Assembly: GCF_947623445.1 (NCBI RefSeq)
Contig: NC_135241.1
Span: forward strand, 19,780,501-19,844,500
Direction of reading: 5' to 3'
Source: Clavelina lepadiformis
Taxonomy: Eukaryota; Chordata; Ascidiacea; Aplousobranchia; Clavelinidae
Length of the DNA stretch: 64,000 nucleotides
Positions 25,234-38,087 of this stretch are shown in pieces. Under the pieces are notes generated by a model. The model was not told the DNA's origin and did no database searches. It saw only the letters and a program-made list of their open reading frames with translations. The stretch's first letter is position 1, and the number at the start of each line of letters is the position of its first letter. The position numbers and the translations under genes are program-made.

Positions 25234-27966
25234 TCAATTAAGCTTTTTCTTCTCAAGTTCCATTGCACGATTCATGCGAGCTTCACCTATTGTTTGAGTT
25301 AAATCAGTTGAAAGCTGGCTCCATATCCAGCCCTATATACATGCAATAGATTCTGTTAATTAGAGTAACATCCTAAAAGAAACCTTAGCGCGTTCAGTAA
25401 ACTTCACTAAAACTTAACAAATGAAACAAAACTTGCGTCAATTGCGTGTTTCCAGTATCCATGAGTCCATCTTGCTTTGCCTATTGTTGCCAACCACGAC
25501 TTGCAGTATGTTTCAGGTGAGGGCATTTTTTGGAATTCCCCATACTTTTTTGTTATGTTAGTCAGAACTGTTCCTGGCATGCAACTCTGCAGAAATAAAG
25601 TTTTAATTTTCAATCCATTGCATTGGTTTTGCTTTCAACAGTATTTCGGTAAAATAAAGTGCTAAAACGCAAGTAAAAATAATCTTACGAGTGATGAAAT
25701 GCTTTGACTGTTTTACAAAGTAAACACTTTGCTCCGGTAATATTTACCTGAATAGTAATTCCTTTGCTTTCATATTCGTAACTCAGTGCTTGGGCAAAGT
25801 AGTCAACAAATGTTTTCGTTGCCGAGTACATGGCGTAGTTTTTTACTGGTTTAACAGCCGCAAATGAAGACAGGTTTAAAACGAGTCCACGTTTTCGTTT
25901 AACCATTCCAGGAAGCACAACTTGCGTCATCTATGAAATAATTAGAAATGACAGAAAGTGTAAAGCGTTGTCAAAAATATATTCTAAATGTCTGTTGCTG
26001 TTATGTGGACATTCTTGATTACAATCATGATTGAAGACAAAACGATGTTTGAAAATATAAAAATGATGACGTTTGTCGTGTATTTTGAGTTAGTATAGCA
26101 ATGCGCAGTTTGTCATTTGTTATTGATGATTGAAAACAACATATAGTGTATTGATTTCTGCTTGAAAAAAATCATAGTTCCGAATTGTATGAATTTCTAT
26201 TGGTGATTTGTAAACAGCGTGTTTGATTCTTGTGCAGCAGAACGGGGGCAAACATTTATTACCTACAATACATTTCGAATAAAGTTCATATGACGCACAC
26301 AGTCCACAAAGCGTATATAGTCTAGTAAACTCTAGTTACTGCATTTAGGCAACGTATAGATTAGCGCACATAGTCAACGTATGGCACGTAACGCACTTGG
26401 CACACAAACATTCACGCAGAACACGTAATCCATGGGCATATTTTAGACGTACAAGACCATATCCGTAAATTTTTATCTCAAAAATTTGTATCCTATGTCG
26501 CAAAAACGCGCATCATCAAAGCTGTGAAACCTATAGCGCATAGGAAGCGTCGGTCACCGCTACAGCGGTTTTCTAAGACGCTCATATGATGCCGGGCCAA
26601 CTCGTTCTGAATCGGTGGGTCACAATCTCCTACAAGGCCTTATGCACACAAAAGCCACGTCACTTGCGCGACTGCCGATAATCAGAAACTGAGCTTTGGG
26701 CATCCTGATTGTACAATCTGCGCTAATACTTCCAAAACTAAAGGGAACTATTGTTCTATTAAAAGGCCGTAGATTGCCGACTATTGCTATTGCGGAGCAA
26801 GTACAATCGTGCATATAATACTCGGGCTGGTAACATTTGGCCGAGTAATAGCTGCTGGCGGCTAAGATTTCTTAGCGACTAAGGATTTTGTTAGCCATGA
26901 GCCGCAAACTTACATGTAGAAGAAGATATGGAGCAAAATTTTTGGTAATCCATTGACTAATGAAAATTTGCTGCTTTGTTAATTAATTCAATGCCTAAAT
27001 GCTATGTCTTCCTGGTAAATTTTGTGGGTTAGCTTGGTAGAAAGTGCTTATACAACACTTTCCATAGCGTTCCTAAAGAATAAATAGAATATTGCCTGCA
27101 ATTAACAATGTGAATTGACGATTAGCGGCTATGGCAACTAACCTGCAGCTAACAGCTAATGCCATTCGGCTAACAGCTAAATTCCCAACCCTAGATAGTC
27201 ACCTTTATAACTGATATTACGTTGAGGCGTATTATATCTCTAAGAAACTTTGAAAGATTTGGGTGTTCATGAAAGCAAGAAATTTCCTGAGCAATTCCAA
27301 CATTATTAACCAGTGTTCCAACATCAAGACCTTGCAAGAAATCAGCTATTTTGTTGTATATTTCCTCGTCATCACTAAAATCTATCGTCAGACACTTGGT
27401 TTGGACGTTGTGTTTGCTCTCTGCAAATACATATGTTTTAGTTTAAAACCATGAAAGCTTTGTCAAGAGTAGAGTATTTAAGTGTTAGTGCACTTCTGTA
27501 GAGTTTTTTTGAAATAAGCTATACTAGCATAAGGTATACTCACCGATTTCATTTGCCACATTTCTCAATTTTTCTTCACTTCGGCTTATTAAGACTATGT
27601 TTTGACCACGTGAAGCCAGCTGCAGTAGTACATATTACAATTTACATGGCTAACATAAACTGCTGTCGTTTATCCTGTTTCTTACAAAACGGTTCCTACC
27701 TGAATAGCAGTTTCTTTTCCTATGCCATCGGTCGACCCGGTTACAACTGGAAAATAGAAAATAGAAATACTATTTGTGTTATTGCGCTTTTAGTATGGTC
27801 ACATAAACCAGATATTTTTTATACCTGACCACTTGCCATATTTGCTGAAGTTCGGATAAGTCGAGAAGATGTACAAACGACTGCCTTCTATTACCTTCAG
27901 TACAATCTTGACGATGAAATACAGGGAGGTAAAAATACCAATATACTGAAAAACTGAACAATCCAT
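25234..27966 (-). CDS. A2: intact HSD17B12-like ER short-chain reductase
   Basis: Seven exons: 27825-27966, 27700-27746, 27544-27619, 27203-27420, 25748-25930, 25437-25586 and 25234-25332. They give 304 codons plus stop with phases identical to the B genes. The N-terminus is hydrophobic (IFTSLYFIVKIVL), fitting an ER anchor. TGSTDGIG (50-57) and LISR bind NADP(H). NNVG is at 127-130. The catalytic tetrad is complete: Asn155, Ser183, Tyr196 and Lys200 (YSATK). The end, KKLN, fits a KKxx ER-retrieval signal. HSD17B12 relatives reduce very-long-chain 3-oxoacyl-CoA or keto steroids; the exact substrate here is unknown. The last intron needs a GC donor (GAC|GCAAGT). This is the only A copy without a break, so it is the best candidate for the functional enzyme of the array. 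Confidence 0.88.
26280..27195. repeat. Motif-array elements inside A2 intron 4
   Basis: This is the counterpart of 4,925-5,888. It holds degenerate units on CACGTAACGCACTTGGCACAC and CACGTAATCCATG near 26,290-26,440, then the AGCGGCTAA-type array near 26,840-26,900 and 27,120-27,190. It makes intron 4 about 1.27 kb long. Confidence 0.5.
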
Positions 27967-30708
27967 TTCGAAGATGCTTTTATATTTTGCAAAATGCGCA
28001 ATACGATTTATAAAGCTATAGCTACCTAGATGTATCTTACTCCTGTGACGTATGGTTCATTAACACTCGTAAATCATTAAGCTTCCATTCTTTTATCACT
28101 AAATAAATTGATCAAGCTGCAGGGGAGCGTTGTACAAAGAAGTTAAGTGTTACATCGCCTGAACCGAACAGTCTTTACAGTTTGTGAGCAAAGTACAATG
28201 AACGAAAAGGCGTACACGCGTTCGTTTACTTTCGCCGCTGATTATATGGGGCAGAAAGGGTGCTAAGTTAATCAATAAACAAGCAGGTGCCGAACACAAG
28301 CTCAAATTCTTGGTACGAACGTTTCAAATTGTAAGTGCTCTCACGTACCCGACGTTCACTCCTGGGTTTATGGGAACATTAAGTTTTTTGCAATTAAGTT
28401 TATACGCTTAAGGTCTACAACTTATGCGCGAATATGATGGTATTCTAATTTATGTTCCTGAAAGATGAATCACATGATTTGTGTCCGTCAGGTAGCTTCT
28501 GTTTATACTTTCATTGTAAAAACACAAAGAACATATAAACTGGACTCTACCTGATATACTCTATTTGTACGCGACCATATACCGAAAACGCGTACCCTAC
28601 AAAGAAATAGAAAATCGCGCTTGGAGTGCAATAACTTTTACCACAAATTGTTCATTGCTTGTTAATATGATATCATTTTTTACTCAATTCAAGCAGTTCA
28701 TAAATAAATTAACTTCCGAAAGTAAAATAATTTAGTTAAGCTAAAAAGTCAAAACTTAATGAAAAAATAAAATCAACGAAATTTTTATAAATGAAAGATA
28801 GCCTTAAAAGTCATACTTAACGATGAAGAAAATTCCATGCTGGGCTGAAATCTCTCTTAATAAGTATGGTATAATGTTTAGCAGTTCACCTCTGCGTCTT
28901 TCTATGACTGTTGAACTATTATATCGCAACTTCTCACACACACCACTAATCTTCGCTTTACCAACTTACTTACTGGTCTAGTTATCAACTTACGTAGTTA
29001 CATTTATAAATTTGCTTTAAACCTACTTGACATTACAAAATTCAAAATTTGTTAGTTCCAAACATCAGCTGAATTTACTTATAATACAGCCATTACACTG
29101 AGCCAGCTTTTATGCTATAGGCCTACACCCAGCTAGCATTGTTCCTACTTGAGATCTGTTTCACCTACTTTTCTGCAAGGGCTTCACAAAACGGCTTTAG
29201 ATTAGAGCAGCATGGATTCTCAACTTATTGGTCAGAGAAGATCGCGAATCAAATGTAGGACACAAATAAAGATTAAGCGACCCAATTTTTCTTGATTATT
29301 TTCCAAGTTTCGACTACATGGTACATGGTTGAAACTGCAAATAACCGTTTGTTAGTCATCAAGATTAAAGAAACCAGGAAATCAATAACGATTATTAAAC
29401 AATGTGTTAACCCTTTGAATAGAAATTTGTTTTGACATAATATTCATTTACTGTATATGTTAAAACACCAAAAACGACGCTCCTTTAGTCAAAGTTGGCG
29501 CAATCAAATAGGTCAAATGTGTCAAACTCCTGGCCGGCGGGCCAATTAAATGTGTCCTGTCACGTTACTTCATGTGACTCTGCAAATTTTAACTGTTGTA
29601 GTGTTTATAGACTCGGTTTCAGCGGTCTGGCATCAGGATAAGATTGTTACGTATTATTATCCGATGTTTTATTTGCAACACATTATGACGTCGTCTATTA
29701 AGGATTCGCGAGTTTTAGTGCTGCAGGGGTAAATTTTCTTTAGTGTTTACGAAATCACGATTCTTACAGTTTGTTGATTGCAAAGGGTTGGATCGCGAGT
29801 GTCCAACACGATGATCCAGCACGCTCTAAAAGCTTGGTTCGCGTTAATAAAAAACTTGCAAACCTCTGCCTTGGAACTTGATGTGCGCAAAACGGGAAAT
29901 GCGCAGTAAGTGGCTGAGAGGCATGTCATAGATCTAAGACCTTGGCACTACGTGTTGGGCTTCAAGAAAGCGCTGGTTTTATTTAAATGCATTTAATATT
30001 TGTTATTGCTCAATATTTATTCCAAAATTTGATAATAACTTTTACTTATCCAAGTTAAACATCTCAAAGCGTGTACTATTTTGCTATACCGATAACAGTT
30101 TAAATAAAAATAGAACTTATAATGATACTACAGTAAATAAACATTTGTATAGTCAGTGTTTTACTGCGCTTTTCATTGATAAATTAAGTTAATTTACTCA
30201 AAAATCTATCTATTACACATTTTCTATAACTTAGTCTTTTTCACTCTGTCTCTACGAGTTGCAGGGTTTGAACATACACTATAAAGACAGACCTATAAAA
30301 CCAACTTATTCTCATACACACTAAAACGACTGACAAATATATAACCACCAAAAATAATGTGTTAATTTTATGTCACTTCAGGAATATAATTGCATTTTAC
30401 GACAAACAGAGTTATTTAATAATCTAGAAATTTCTAGAAAAAAATCAGGGTTTTTTGGAATGTTTTCGTTAAAACACAAGCGGTTGTCGAGGAAATGATA
30501 AAACATAAGAAATTTCTATTAATAAAAGTATTCCGATTCTTCGGTTAACAAAACCTTGCGTTTTTAGTTTTATACGTTTTGTTTAAACACACAAGAGAAA
30601 TCAGACACGTCTTATTAAGCATCACTAACATGGCTTAAAATGCATAAACAAATATAACACATAAATACAATTAAACACTTTTTTGTCTAACTATTTTACT
30701 GGCCGTAT
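27967..30708. other. Spacer between A2 and B2; no gene seen
   Basis: This is collinear with 6,561-9,265 of unit 1, including the hAT-end-like remnant (about 29,515-29,730). Frames seen in unit 1 are not preserved here. No gene is called. Confidence 0.5.
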
Positions 30709-31231
30709 TATAACCAAGATTTTCCTTGGCCAGGAAACCTCCCGCTTTTACGGCTAGTCGATTAGCCGGTTTCTGCTCTCCTATCTTTTATTAGCATTCC
30801 TTTAATAAAAACACACGTCTTTCTTGTATGAAAACCAAATGTATACTGAATCAACTCTTCTCCAACAAACCACAGCATAATTAATTAATTAATTATAATC
30901 ATTAGGGTGTGAGATTGGAAATTGCGGGCAGCGTAACATACATCGAGGGGAGTTGTGGGTAAAGGTGTAAACCGTGTACATGTGTAGAAAACTTAATAAC
31001 AATAAAAGCAGTCACAAGTGACATATCGATGAATTACTAATACTACATAAAAATGCAGTCACACATTATGGCCACAACAATACGGGTGAGATATAAATCT
31101 AAAAACACATTGTGGAATATACATGTAACTACTGTATATCACTAAAAACGTATCAATGTGTAGTGCTACATTAAGACGCGTGTCAGTATGGTTAATATAC
31201 AAAGAATTACCAAACGTAAAATTTGGTGACA
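30709..31231 (-). mobile_element. Solo LTR-like repeat, unit-2 copy
   Basis: This is the counterpart of 9,266-9,775, with the same left junction (GGCCGTAT then TATAACCAAG) and the same right end (GGTGACA). The right flank GTAT is itself split by a GGCCTA micro-insertion (31,235-31,240). Sharing by units 1 and 2 only means it entered before those units separated, or was spread by conversion. Confidence 0.65.
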
Positions 31232-31342
31232 GTAGGCCTATAGCAATAATCAAGACGATACAGGTTACAACGTTATATGTACTGTACATTGAACAAATGT
31301 TTCAATTTTAACTGGTTGCTTGTTTGCAGAAACGCATTCGCT

Positions 31343-34300
31343 TCATTTCTTTTTCTCTAATTCTTTCATTATTTTCGCTCCAGGTTCAAAATAAAAATAG
31401 TCTGACAGTTTTTGTACTAAAGCAGTTGGAATTTTTTCCCACACCCAGGCCTGTAAAAATGGTTGACACAAGAATCACAAACTGAACTGTATCACATTTG
31501 TAGCGTGTTGTTAGATAAAGATATATGGTTTGGTGACACTTACTCACGCGACACTTAATCACGAGACACATAGTCACTTGGACATTTAATCACGCGACAC
31601 ATAATCACTTGGACAGTTAATCAAGGGACATTTAATCACACATTTACAGTATCGAAAATTGCAAGTCTACACATGGGAAATGTGAGCAACTGCACGAAGA
31701 TAAACTAAAATTTCACTTGACAGATAACGGTCAACTGTGTTTTGCACGCGCAGTTTCAGTGCCTTGTAGCGCTTTGGAATATAAGGTTGAGTAGCCCCGG
31801 CTCAGCCATCTTTCCAATCGAAAGTTGGAATCGAAGCTGTGGCAGGTTGCAAGGAATGGCTGGTACTCAACCTTCTATTCCAAAGCGGTACAAGGCACTG
31901 AAACTGCGCATGCAAAATACAGTTGACAGTTATCTGTCAAGTGAAATTTTAGTTTATCTTCATGCAGTTGCTGACATTGCCCATGTGTGGTTAAATGTCG
32001 CGTGATTAACTGTCCAAGTGATTATGTGTCGGTGATTAAGTGTCGCGTGATTATGTGTCTGTACACCAGATATATAACTTAGAGGAAAAGTCAGACATTT
32101 TACCTCAACTGCGTGTTGCCAGTGACCATGAGTCCATCTTGCCTTATCTACTGTTGCCAACCATGACGTACAATAGTCTTTAGGGCTGGTCATTTTTTCT
32201 AAATCGCCAAATTGTTGTGACAGTTTAGTCCCAACTGCACCAGGTCTGCAACTCTGTGAGAAATGACGTCAATTTTAATCCCAAACTATTCTCGTCGGAC
32301 TATAAAGCACTAGGATTGATATTTCTCTGGTAACACCCGTTGATATAGAGCAGCGTGGTCCAACTTCTTTTCATCGCGGGCCAAAATCAGAAATTTTTTT
32401 TATCTTGCGGGCCAATGTTTTTAAATTAGAACTGAAAAAAGTTCTCTTTTTTAATTAAAACTGAAATTAGAATAGTTCAAAATTTAGCTATTAAATGCTG
32501 ATCAATGTGACATCTGCGGTCGAGGTTCTTCGTCGACAATAGCGTTGGTATCCACGGGAATCGCAGTTGTGGCCATGCGAAGGCAAGCCTGAAGAGCCTC
32601 GTTTCCAAGTTGATTTCGATTTTTTGTTTTAATATTGTTCATTGCTGAAAACGTACATTCACAAATGTATGTACCTACTTCCAAACATAGAGTACAGCTT
32701 CATAGCATCATCTTTTGAAAGGGGAAACCTCCCTTTGAGACAAACTTGCGGCCCGCGGGCCTGTAGTTGGACCACGCTGGGCTAGGACAACAAGGCGTGT
32801 AACTAAAACCTAAGAGAACTTTTTGGACAAAGTGGTATTGTTACGCATTACAAAGAATCATTCACAAAGTTTTTGTCAATAACAATATTATTACACAATA
32901 ACAAAGAAACAAAAATTGAAGTTATGTTGCCAGATTGAATCAAAGCTTACTATCAGTTCACGGGCCAAAAATCGGTGCTCGCGGGCCAACTTTGGCCCGC
33001 GTGCCTGCAGTTGGACCACGCTGATATAGAGGACAAAACCTCCATGAGTATGTATCTGATAAATGTATCAAACCTGGCACTACTATATCGTTTTACGAAA
33101 ATCGACTCACAATATTGCAATTATGTGCACGTAACACAAAAAGTCAATCACACACAGCAAAATCCAAAACTACGACGCTCACGAAACACATGTGTTGCGT
33201 CAGGCAACCGAAAACATCCCTTAATAAAAGCGATGCAAACAATAAGCAGATATTTCTGCTACCTGTTGACCAAGGTTTTGCTGAATAATATGTATAAGCT
33301 ACTTGTCTTGGTTGACATTATAAAGCAAAATACTTTGAATAATTGATTACAGTAGGACTTTCATATCGGCTTCAACCTTCATCTTTACAAAATCCCGCGA
33401 ACGACATGGAGAGAAATTGTATAGTACGCCTATGACAAACGTTTTCAATATTTGTCTGTATTTGTCAATATTTGCCGACACCTGTCTCTATCATAACTTT
33501 TCATAAGCAAAACTAACACCTTAAAAAAGAAACAATTATCCTATTTACTCTATAGGTTATGAATTGTGAAGAAATAAAATATACTTGAATAGTAATGCCT
33601 TCGCTTTCATATTCATAACTTAGTGCTTGAGAAAATAGGTTGATAAATGATTTTGTTGCATTCGTTATTGCAAATTTTCCGATTGGATGAAGAATTGTAA
33701 ATGCAGACAAATTTAAAATAAGTCCTCGTTTTCGTTCCACCATTCCAGGGAGCACAATTTGTGTCATCTGCGGAAAAATAATTAACTTTCAATTACTATG
33801 TATATCTGTCGATGTCAACTTGACAATGAAAAACTCGTCATTTATGAACGTTATTTTAATTATGTTAAAATTTAATAAAACTCATCTTTTATGTAATGAT
33901 TGGTGCGTTTGCGCTCCATGCAATACAAGTTGTTTGCAAGTATAAGGAATATAAATGGTATAAGCAATGATATTTTTTAGTATTTATCCTTCTTTGATAT
34001 ATAGGATATATCATTTTGAATGACACTTTTATCACATTTCTCCTTTATCACATTTCTCCTTTATCTAAAACTCTTATATTGTGTGTAACTGTATACAGCC
34101 TAATCTAAACTTCTTAATACCATTTTTAACCAAAATTGTTTTGGATTTTTCATTTTAATTCACTATATATCAATTCCCAAGGTAACCTAAAACAATGTAT
34201 TGTGTATATCTTGTTATGTTCAGAAATATATCTCCTGTACTCACCTTTAGAATTGACATTATGTGCACTCGAACCAGATTTCTAATAATCAGTGAAAGAT

Positions 34301-35088
34301 TGGATTGTTCAAGAAAGCGAACAAGTTCTTGGTCCGTTCCAACATTATTAACAAGCGTCCCAATATCGAGACCTTGCAAGAAATCAGCTATTTTTTCGTA
34401 TATTTCCTCATCATCACTAAAATCTATCGTCAGACACTTGGTTTGAACGTTGTGTTTGTTCTCTTTAAAAAAGGTATTTAAGATGACTTCCGATATGATT
34501 GGCATTAGCGTGCGTTCAGATTTTCTCAACTGTGAAAGTGTCAACAATTTGTAACAATAAAAAATAATGATTAATTGAGTAACAACTAAGTATAATTACC
34601 AATTTCTTTTGCCACGTTTTTCAGCCGTTCCGTATTCCTGCTAATCAGTGCAATGTTTTGTCCACGTGAAGCAAGCTGAGTTCAACAAGAGTATTTACTC
34701 CTGCTTTACAAATTATTTGAAAATGTTTGATGAAAATACACTTTCAATTGTATCCTAGTTTAACGCAACATGTTACCTGAAATGCGGTCTCTTTTCCAAT
34801 GCCATCTGTAGCTCCCGTAATCACTGTGAAGATAAACGTATAACAAATATGCATGAATGCTTTCCATATCAACTAATTTATCAAGAAGATAGGAAAATTA
34901 ATTGATAATTATTTATAAACACTGTCAATAAAGATCAAGTAAAGCTATTGCTTACCTGACCATTTTCCATATTTATTAAAATCTGGGTAAGTTCTGAAAA
35001 AATATAAGTAAGCGCCTTGCACCAGGTAGTATACAAGCTTAATGACCAAGTATGTTGTAGTTGCAATTCCAATCCATTGAAAAACCAT
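31343..35088 (-). CDS. B2: HSD17B12-like SDR lacking catalytic Ser and Tyr
   Basis: Seven exons: 34956-35088, 34777-34823, 34600-34675, 34245-34462, 33585-33767, 32104-32253 and 31343-31450. Together they give 304 codons plus stop. The motifs match B1: TGATDGIG, NNVG, then His at the catalytic Asn position (RVHIMS), Ala for Ser (LNLSAF), Thr for Tyr (ITNATK), with Lys kept. Exon 7 reads AWVWEKIPTALVQKLSDYFY and ends EKKK. The introns are enlarged by two recent insertions: a 541-bp fold-back element in intron 6 and a 673-bp hAT element in intron 5. Both lie clear of splice sites, so the gene may still be spliced. The same doubt about catalysis applies as for B1. Confidence 0.85.
31527..32067. 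mobile_element. Fold-back element with ~15-bp terminal motif arrays, in B2 intron 6
   Basis: AGATATAT flanks both ends (31519-31526 and 32068-32075), and units 1 and 5 have one copy at the empty site (AAAGATATATAACTT). The left end is an array of ~15-16-base units such as GACACTTAATCACGC, GACACATAATCACTTG and GACATTTAATCAC. The right end carries the same words inverted. Inside, a long imperfect inverted repeat pairs about 31,695-31,790 with about 31,870-31,965 (CAGTTTCAGTGCCTTGTA against TACAAGGCACTGAAACTG). No coding sequence is seen. Confidence 0.85.
32351..33023 (-). mobile_element. hAT element (673 bp) in B2 intron 5, with transposase C-terminal scrap
   Basis: The ends are CAGCGTGGTCCAACTTC and GTTGGACCACGCTG. 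ATATAGAG flanks both sides (32343-32350 and 33024-33031), and B1, B3 and B4 show one uninterrupted GATATAG-type site. A second, internal right end (GTTGGACCACGCTG, ending 32,779) suggests a tandem or composite structure. On the minus strand 32,502-32,684 encodes ECTFSAMNNIKTKNRNQLG and LRMATTAIPVD, matching the hATC C-terminal region of GTF2IRD2-like transposases. The rest of the transposase is absent. Confidence 0.85.
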
Positions 35089-35523
35089 TTTTAAATCTGA
35101 TTCTATCTCGCTTACTAAAGCATTAAACCATGAACAAGTCCTTCAAGCCTAAAGGATTTCTGTGAAGTATTAATGGACGCATAATAGCATATTGACCGTC
35201 AAGAAGTGATGATGTTCTTGGCCGGTCGTGCTTATGTTTACCATAACGCTTCCTAAATAAGGAGGAAGTCAAAACAATGACTGCAGCGTAGTAAGTCGAG
35301 TCGGGCTTTCCAGGTCGTGCTTAAGTTTGAACAAAAAACAAATCGAGCCAGATTCGGGTCCGAATTTATACTTACAGTCTGTCACAACCTCGGCGGCTAT
35401 GCGTTGTAACTCCACTTTCTTTACATTACATGAATGTGCATGCGTGCAGAGTGCTAAAAACCTCCCTTAGAGCGGAACGCGCAACTTAGAAAAGGATGAC
35501 AGTTCATAAATGGCATCAAAAGA
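35089..35523. other. B2 upstream region, truncated at 35,523
   Basis: This should hold the B2 promoter. It follows 12,365-12,800 of unit 1 until AAATGGCATCAAAAGA and then meets the hAT element at 35,524. The sequence expected next (ACTTTGATTCATTCAG) is missing on the far side at 38,088, so the transposon also marks a rearrangement junction. Confidence 0.55.
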
Positions 35524-38087
35524 TAGGCTTGCCATTTTTTAGAAATGCAAATCCATATTGAAAACTGCAAATGAACTTATTGTAGCCCTAATACAAAAGA
35601 TTTTAATGAAACTAATTAATTAATAACGGCAAATTACCAATATATGGAGGCCTATTTCACCAACGAGACAAAAGAACTTAATAATATTTATGAGCAAATG
35701 AATCAGGCCTAATGATACTTTTCTGTGCTAAGAACCTTTTTCAAAAGTACGGTGATTGATTTTATCTTTTCATAACATTCACTACATGTCAGGTCAACAT
35801 TAAGTTTGCAAGTGAGCAGAGCTTTGACATTCTGTTCTAGCATTTGGCCTCTGTCATCAGACCACATATTTTTCATAATGGAAAAAATTCACTCAACCCG
35901 ATGCTGATATTCCAGGCATACAAAGCACAAACTCGACAAGTTTTTGAAAGTTTGGAATGCTTATGTTTTTGTTGATAAAAGTTTGGAACAATTGAATCCA
36001 CTTTTGTTCAAGAGATGTCGTTGTATTTTGCCACGATTCTTTCCTCTAATTCTCAGACATGTATTTCTTTATCAAAACATGCTCATCGAAAAGGAAGTCG
36101 ATGTTGATCATTTGCTTCTAAAACATATTGTTGATATTTTCCGCACACCCGTGTACAAGTGGCCAGGATAAGTCTTCACTCAAGTTCATCAAAAGATGAG
36201 GTATCCCATCTCTATAGGCATCGCTATAACCATTCAGATATGATTCACATTTCTCGTAAAAATCTCGAACTTCTGTAATAAACACCCTTGCATCTATTTC
36301 TCCTTCTCTCTCAAGCTTTTCCAAAAGACACTTTGCTTGGTATGGGTCAAAGTTATTACCTTCTCTTCATGTAAGTTTAACTTCAACTCCATGAAAAAAT
36401 TTGCCACATCTACAGCACTAGTCTTTTGCCTTTCCATCTTTAACAAAATCTTATTAAAGTTTTTCAACTCTCCATGCACAAATGTGAGATAGAGTTCTTG
36501 GGCTGGTTCCTCAAAACATTGACTAATGATGGTTGGGCAACGATCTTGTGATTTAAAATAGTTCTTCAATGCTTCAAACATTTCAAGAACCCGTTTTTTA
36601 TAGCAGGTAGTAAGGATAAAAACCTGGCGTTGCCATGTTGAAAAACTCTTTTGTACTCACCATCAACAAATTTGCAAAACGATTTAAGTTCCGAAACTGG
36701 AACAGTATCAATGTAAAAGAATTTTTAAATTTAAAAAATGAGGCTTTCGACGCACACTGGCAAAGTATCAACAACATGCTGAAGGCAGTTGTGGACGATA
36801 TGAACTGCATATCTAATGCCGACAAGATTTCTGTTTGAGGTTTTCCCTAACTTTAAAAAAAACATTATTTTGTCTTCTTCTTTTAATACCTCCAAAATTC
36901 GTATTGTAGTTGTCCGCTCAAAACCAAATCAGTTTCTCCTTGAGTGCTGTACGGTCAAGAACCGAGAGCAGGTATTCACTTAGTATTGCAGCAGTTTCTC
37001 TAGAGGTAGATTTGATTTGTAACAGCTTCACTTTAACGCCAGTTTCAGGTAGAAAGTAGCAAACTACAATGGGAACAAGTTTTACTTCTTTCCTGTTGAA
37101 GGCATCAATTGTAACAGTAACGAAGTTAACTTGATCCAACTCCTGGAGAAGTTCGTCAGTGGACATGGGGGCAACAACGTTAACAACTATAGATTAACAC
37201 TTTGTTTTGCGTAAGGAAAATTTAGGCTCAAACAGTTTTGAAACCCACTTTGAAGCGCAATCTGAACTTTTAGCACTTTGCCCATGAGTAGCGGTATGAT
37301 AAGCAAAAGTTGCCTCTAATGCATCTATAGCCAGCGCAGCACTGGTGCCAGTAGTTGCGAAGAAAGATGTCACACAAGATGAGGATGCAGCTGCTTCAAC
37401 AGAAGCTTTGTGCTTTTTGGTAACTAAATGGTCTTTAACATCAGAACGTCCACCATGGTTGATTGAAAACACGGATAGACAACTAGCCTACTGCAAAGCA
37501 ATTTACCATTGCCTTTGTCTTTTAAATACAGAAATTCTTGCTGTGGATCATCTGTAAACTTACATTTTCTTTCGGGCATAATCCTAAAAATTACAAAATA
37601 ATTTTGTTACACTAATATTGATTCAAATTTCTGTTCAAAATATACAGCAGACAATCAATCACTCAGCCTCAGTATATTGAAGATATACGCAGTAAGCTTA
37701 CTCCTAACAAAATCAATTTCTAACAAACACATCACTCCACTAAATTTTGTCTTTTTATGCATCTTTTTTCTTTTTATGATCTCTAGCCTTCCTTATTCCA
37801 TCTAAACTTAGCACACTCCCATCACTGCTCCAATCATAAAAACTCATCTTCTCCTTTTGTGGTTTTTCTTTACAGGTCATCCAAAATTTATTTCCAGCTG
37901 TTACATTTATTTAGTTTTGAGAAAGAATTGCTAAAATGGCTAACTCAAGATTTTAACACTTTTTCAAATTTTTTTTGCAAATCTCAAATTGAAAATTCCA
38001 GGACAAACTGGTTAACCGGGCGGGACGACGGGACAAGGCCTTAAACTCAGGACTGTCCTAGCTTAACCGTGAAGTATGGCAAGCCTA
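35524..38087 (-). mobile_element. hAT transposon (2.56 kb), inactivated
   Basis: The termini are inverted: TAGGCTTGCCAT at left and ATGGCAAGCCTA at right. The flanks (TCAAAAGA, ACAAAAAA) agree at only 6 of 8 bases, so a target duplication is uncertain. The interior is filled by transposase remains on the minus strand. A related terminus occurs near 24,091. Judging by its broken frame and several indels, it is older than the small hAT MITEs. Confidence 0.8.
35709..37579 (-). pseudogene. hAT transposase pseudogene with BED finger
   Basis: The reading begins at the ATG at 37,577-37,579 (MPERKCKF). It includes a BED-like finger with SINHGGRSDVKDHLVTKKHK (about 37,470-37,405), the first acidic catalytic segment TVTIDAFNRKEVKLVPIVV (about 37,110-37,055), mid-protein segments at 36,294-36,581 and 36,118-36,324, and the hATC tail ERIFSIMKNMWSDDRG with a stop at 35,709-35,711. 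The frame changes repeatedly (for example near 37,480, 37,190, 36,900, 36,600, 36,310 and 35,900), so no intact product is possible. The length of about 620 codons is normal for hAT. The family call rests on motif order from memory. Confidence 0.8.

Noticed and set aside
31535-31640. Regularly repeated ~15-base motifs resembling a CRISPR-type array
   Set aside because: The units are degenerate and directly adjacent, without constant repeats or unique spacers. They are mirrored at the other end of a mobile element in an animal genome.
31742-32005. 87-codon frame in B2 intron 6
   Set aside because: It falls inside the hairpin of a fold-back element, so openness on both strands is a by-product of the inverted repeat.
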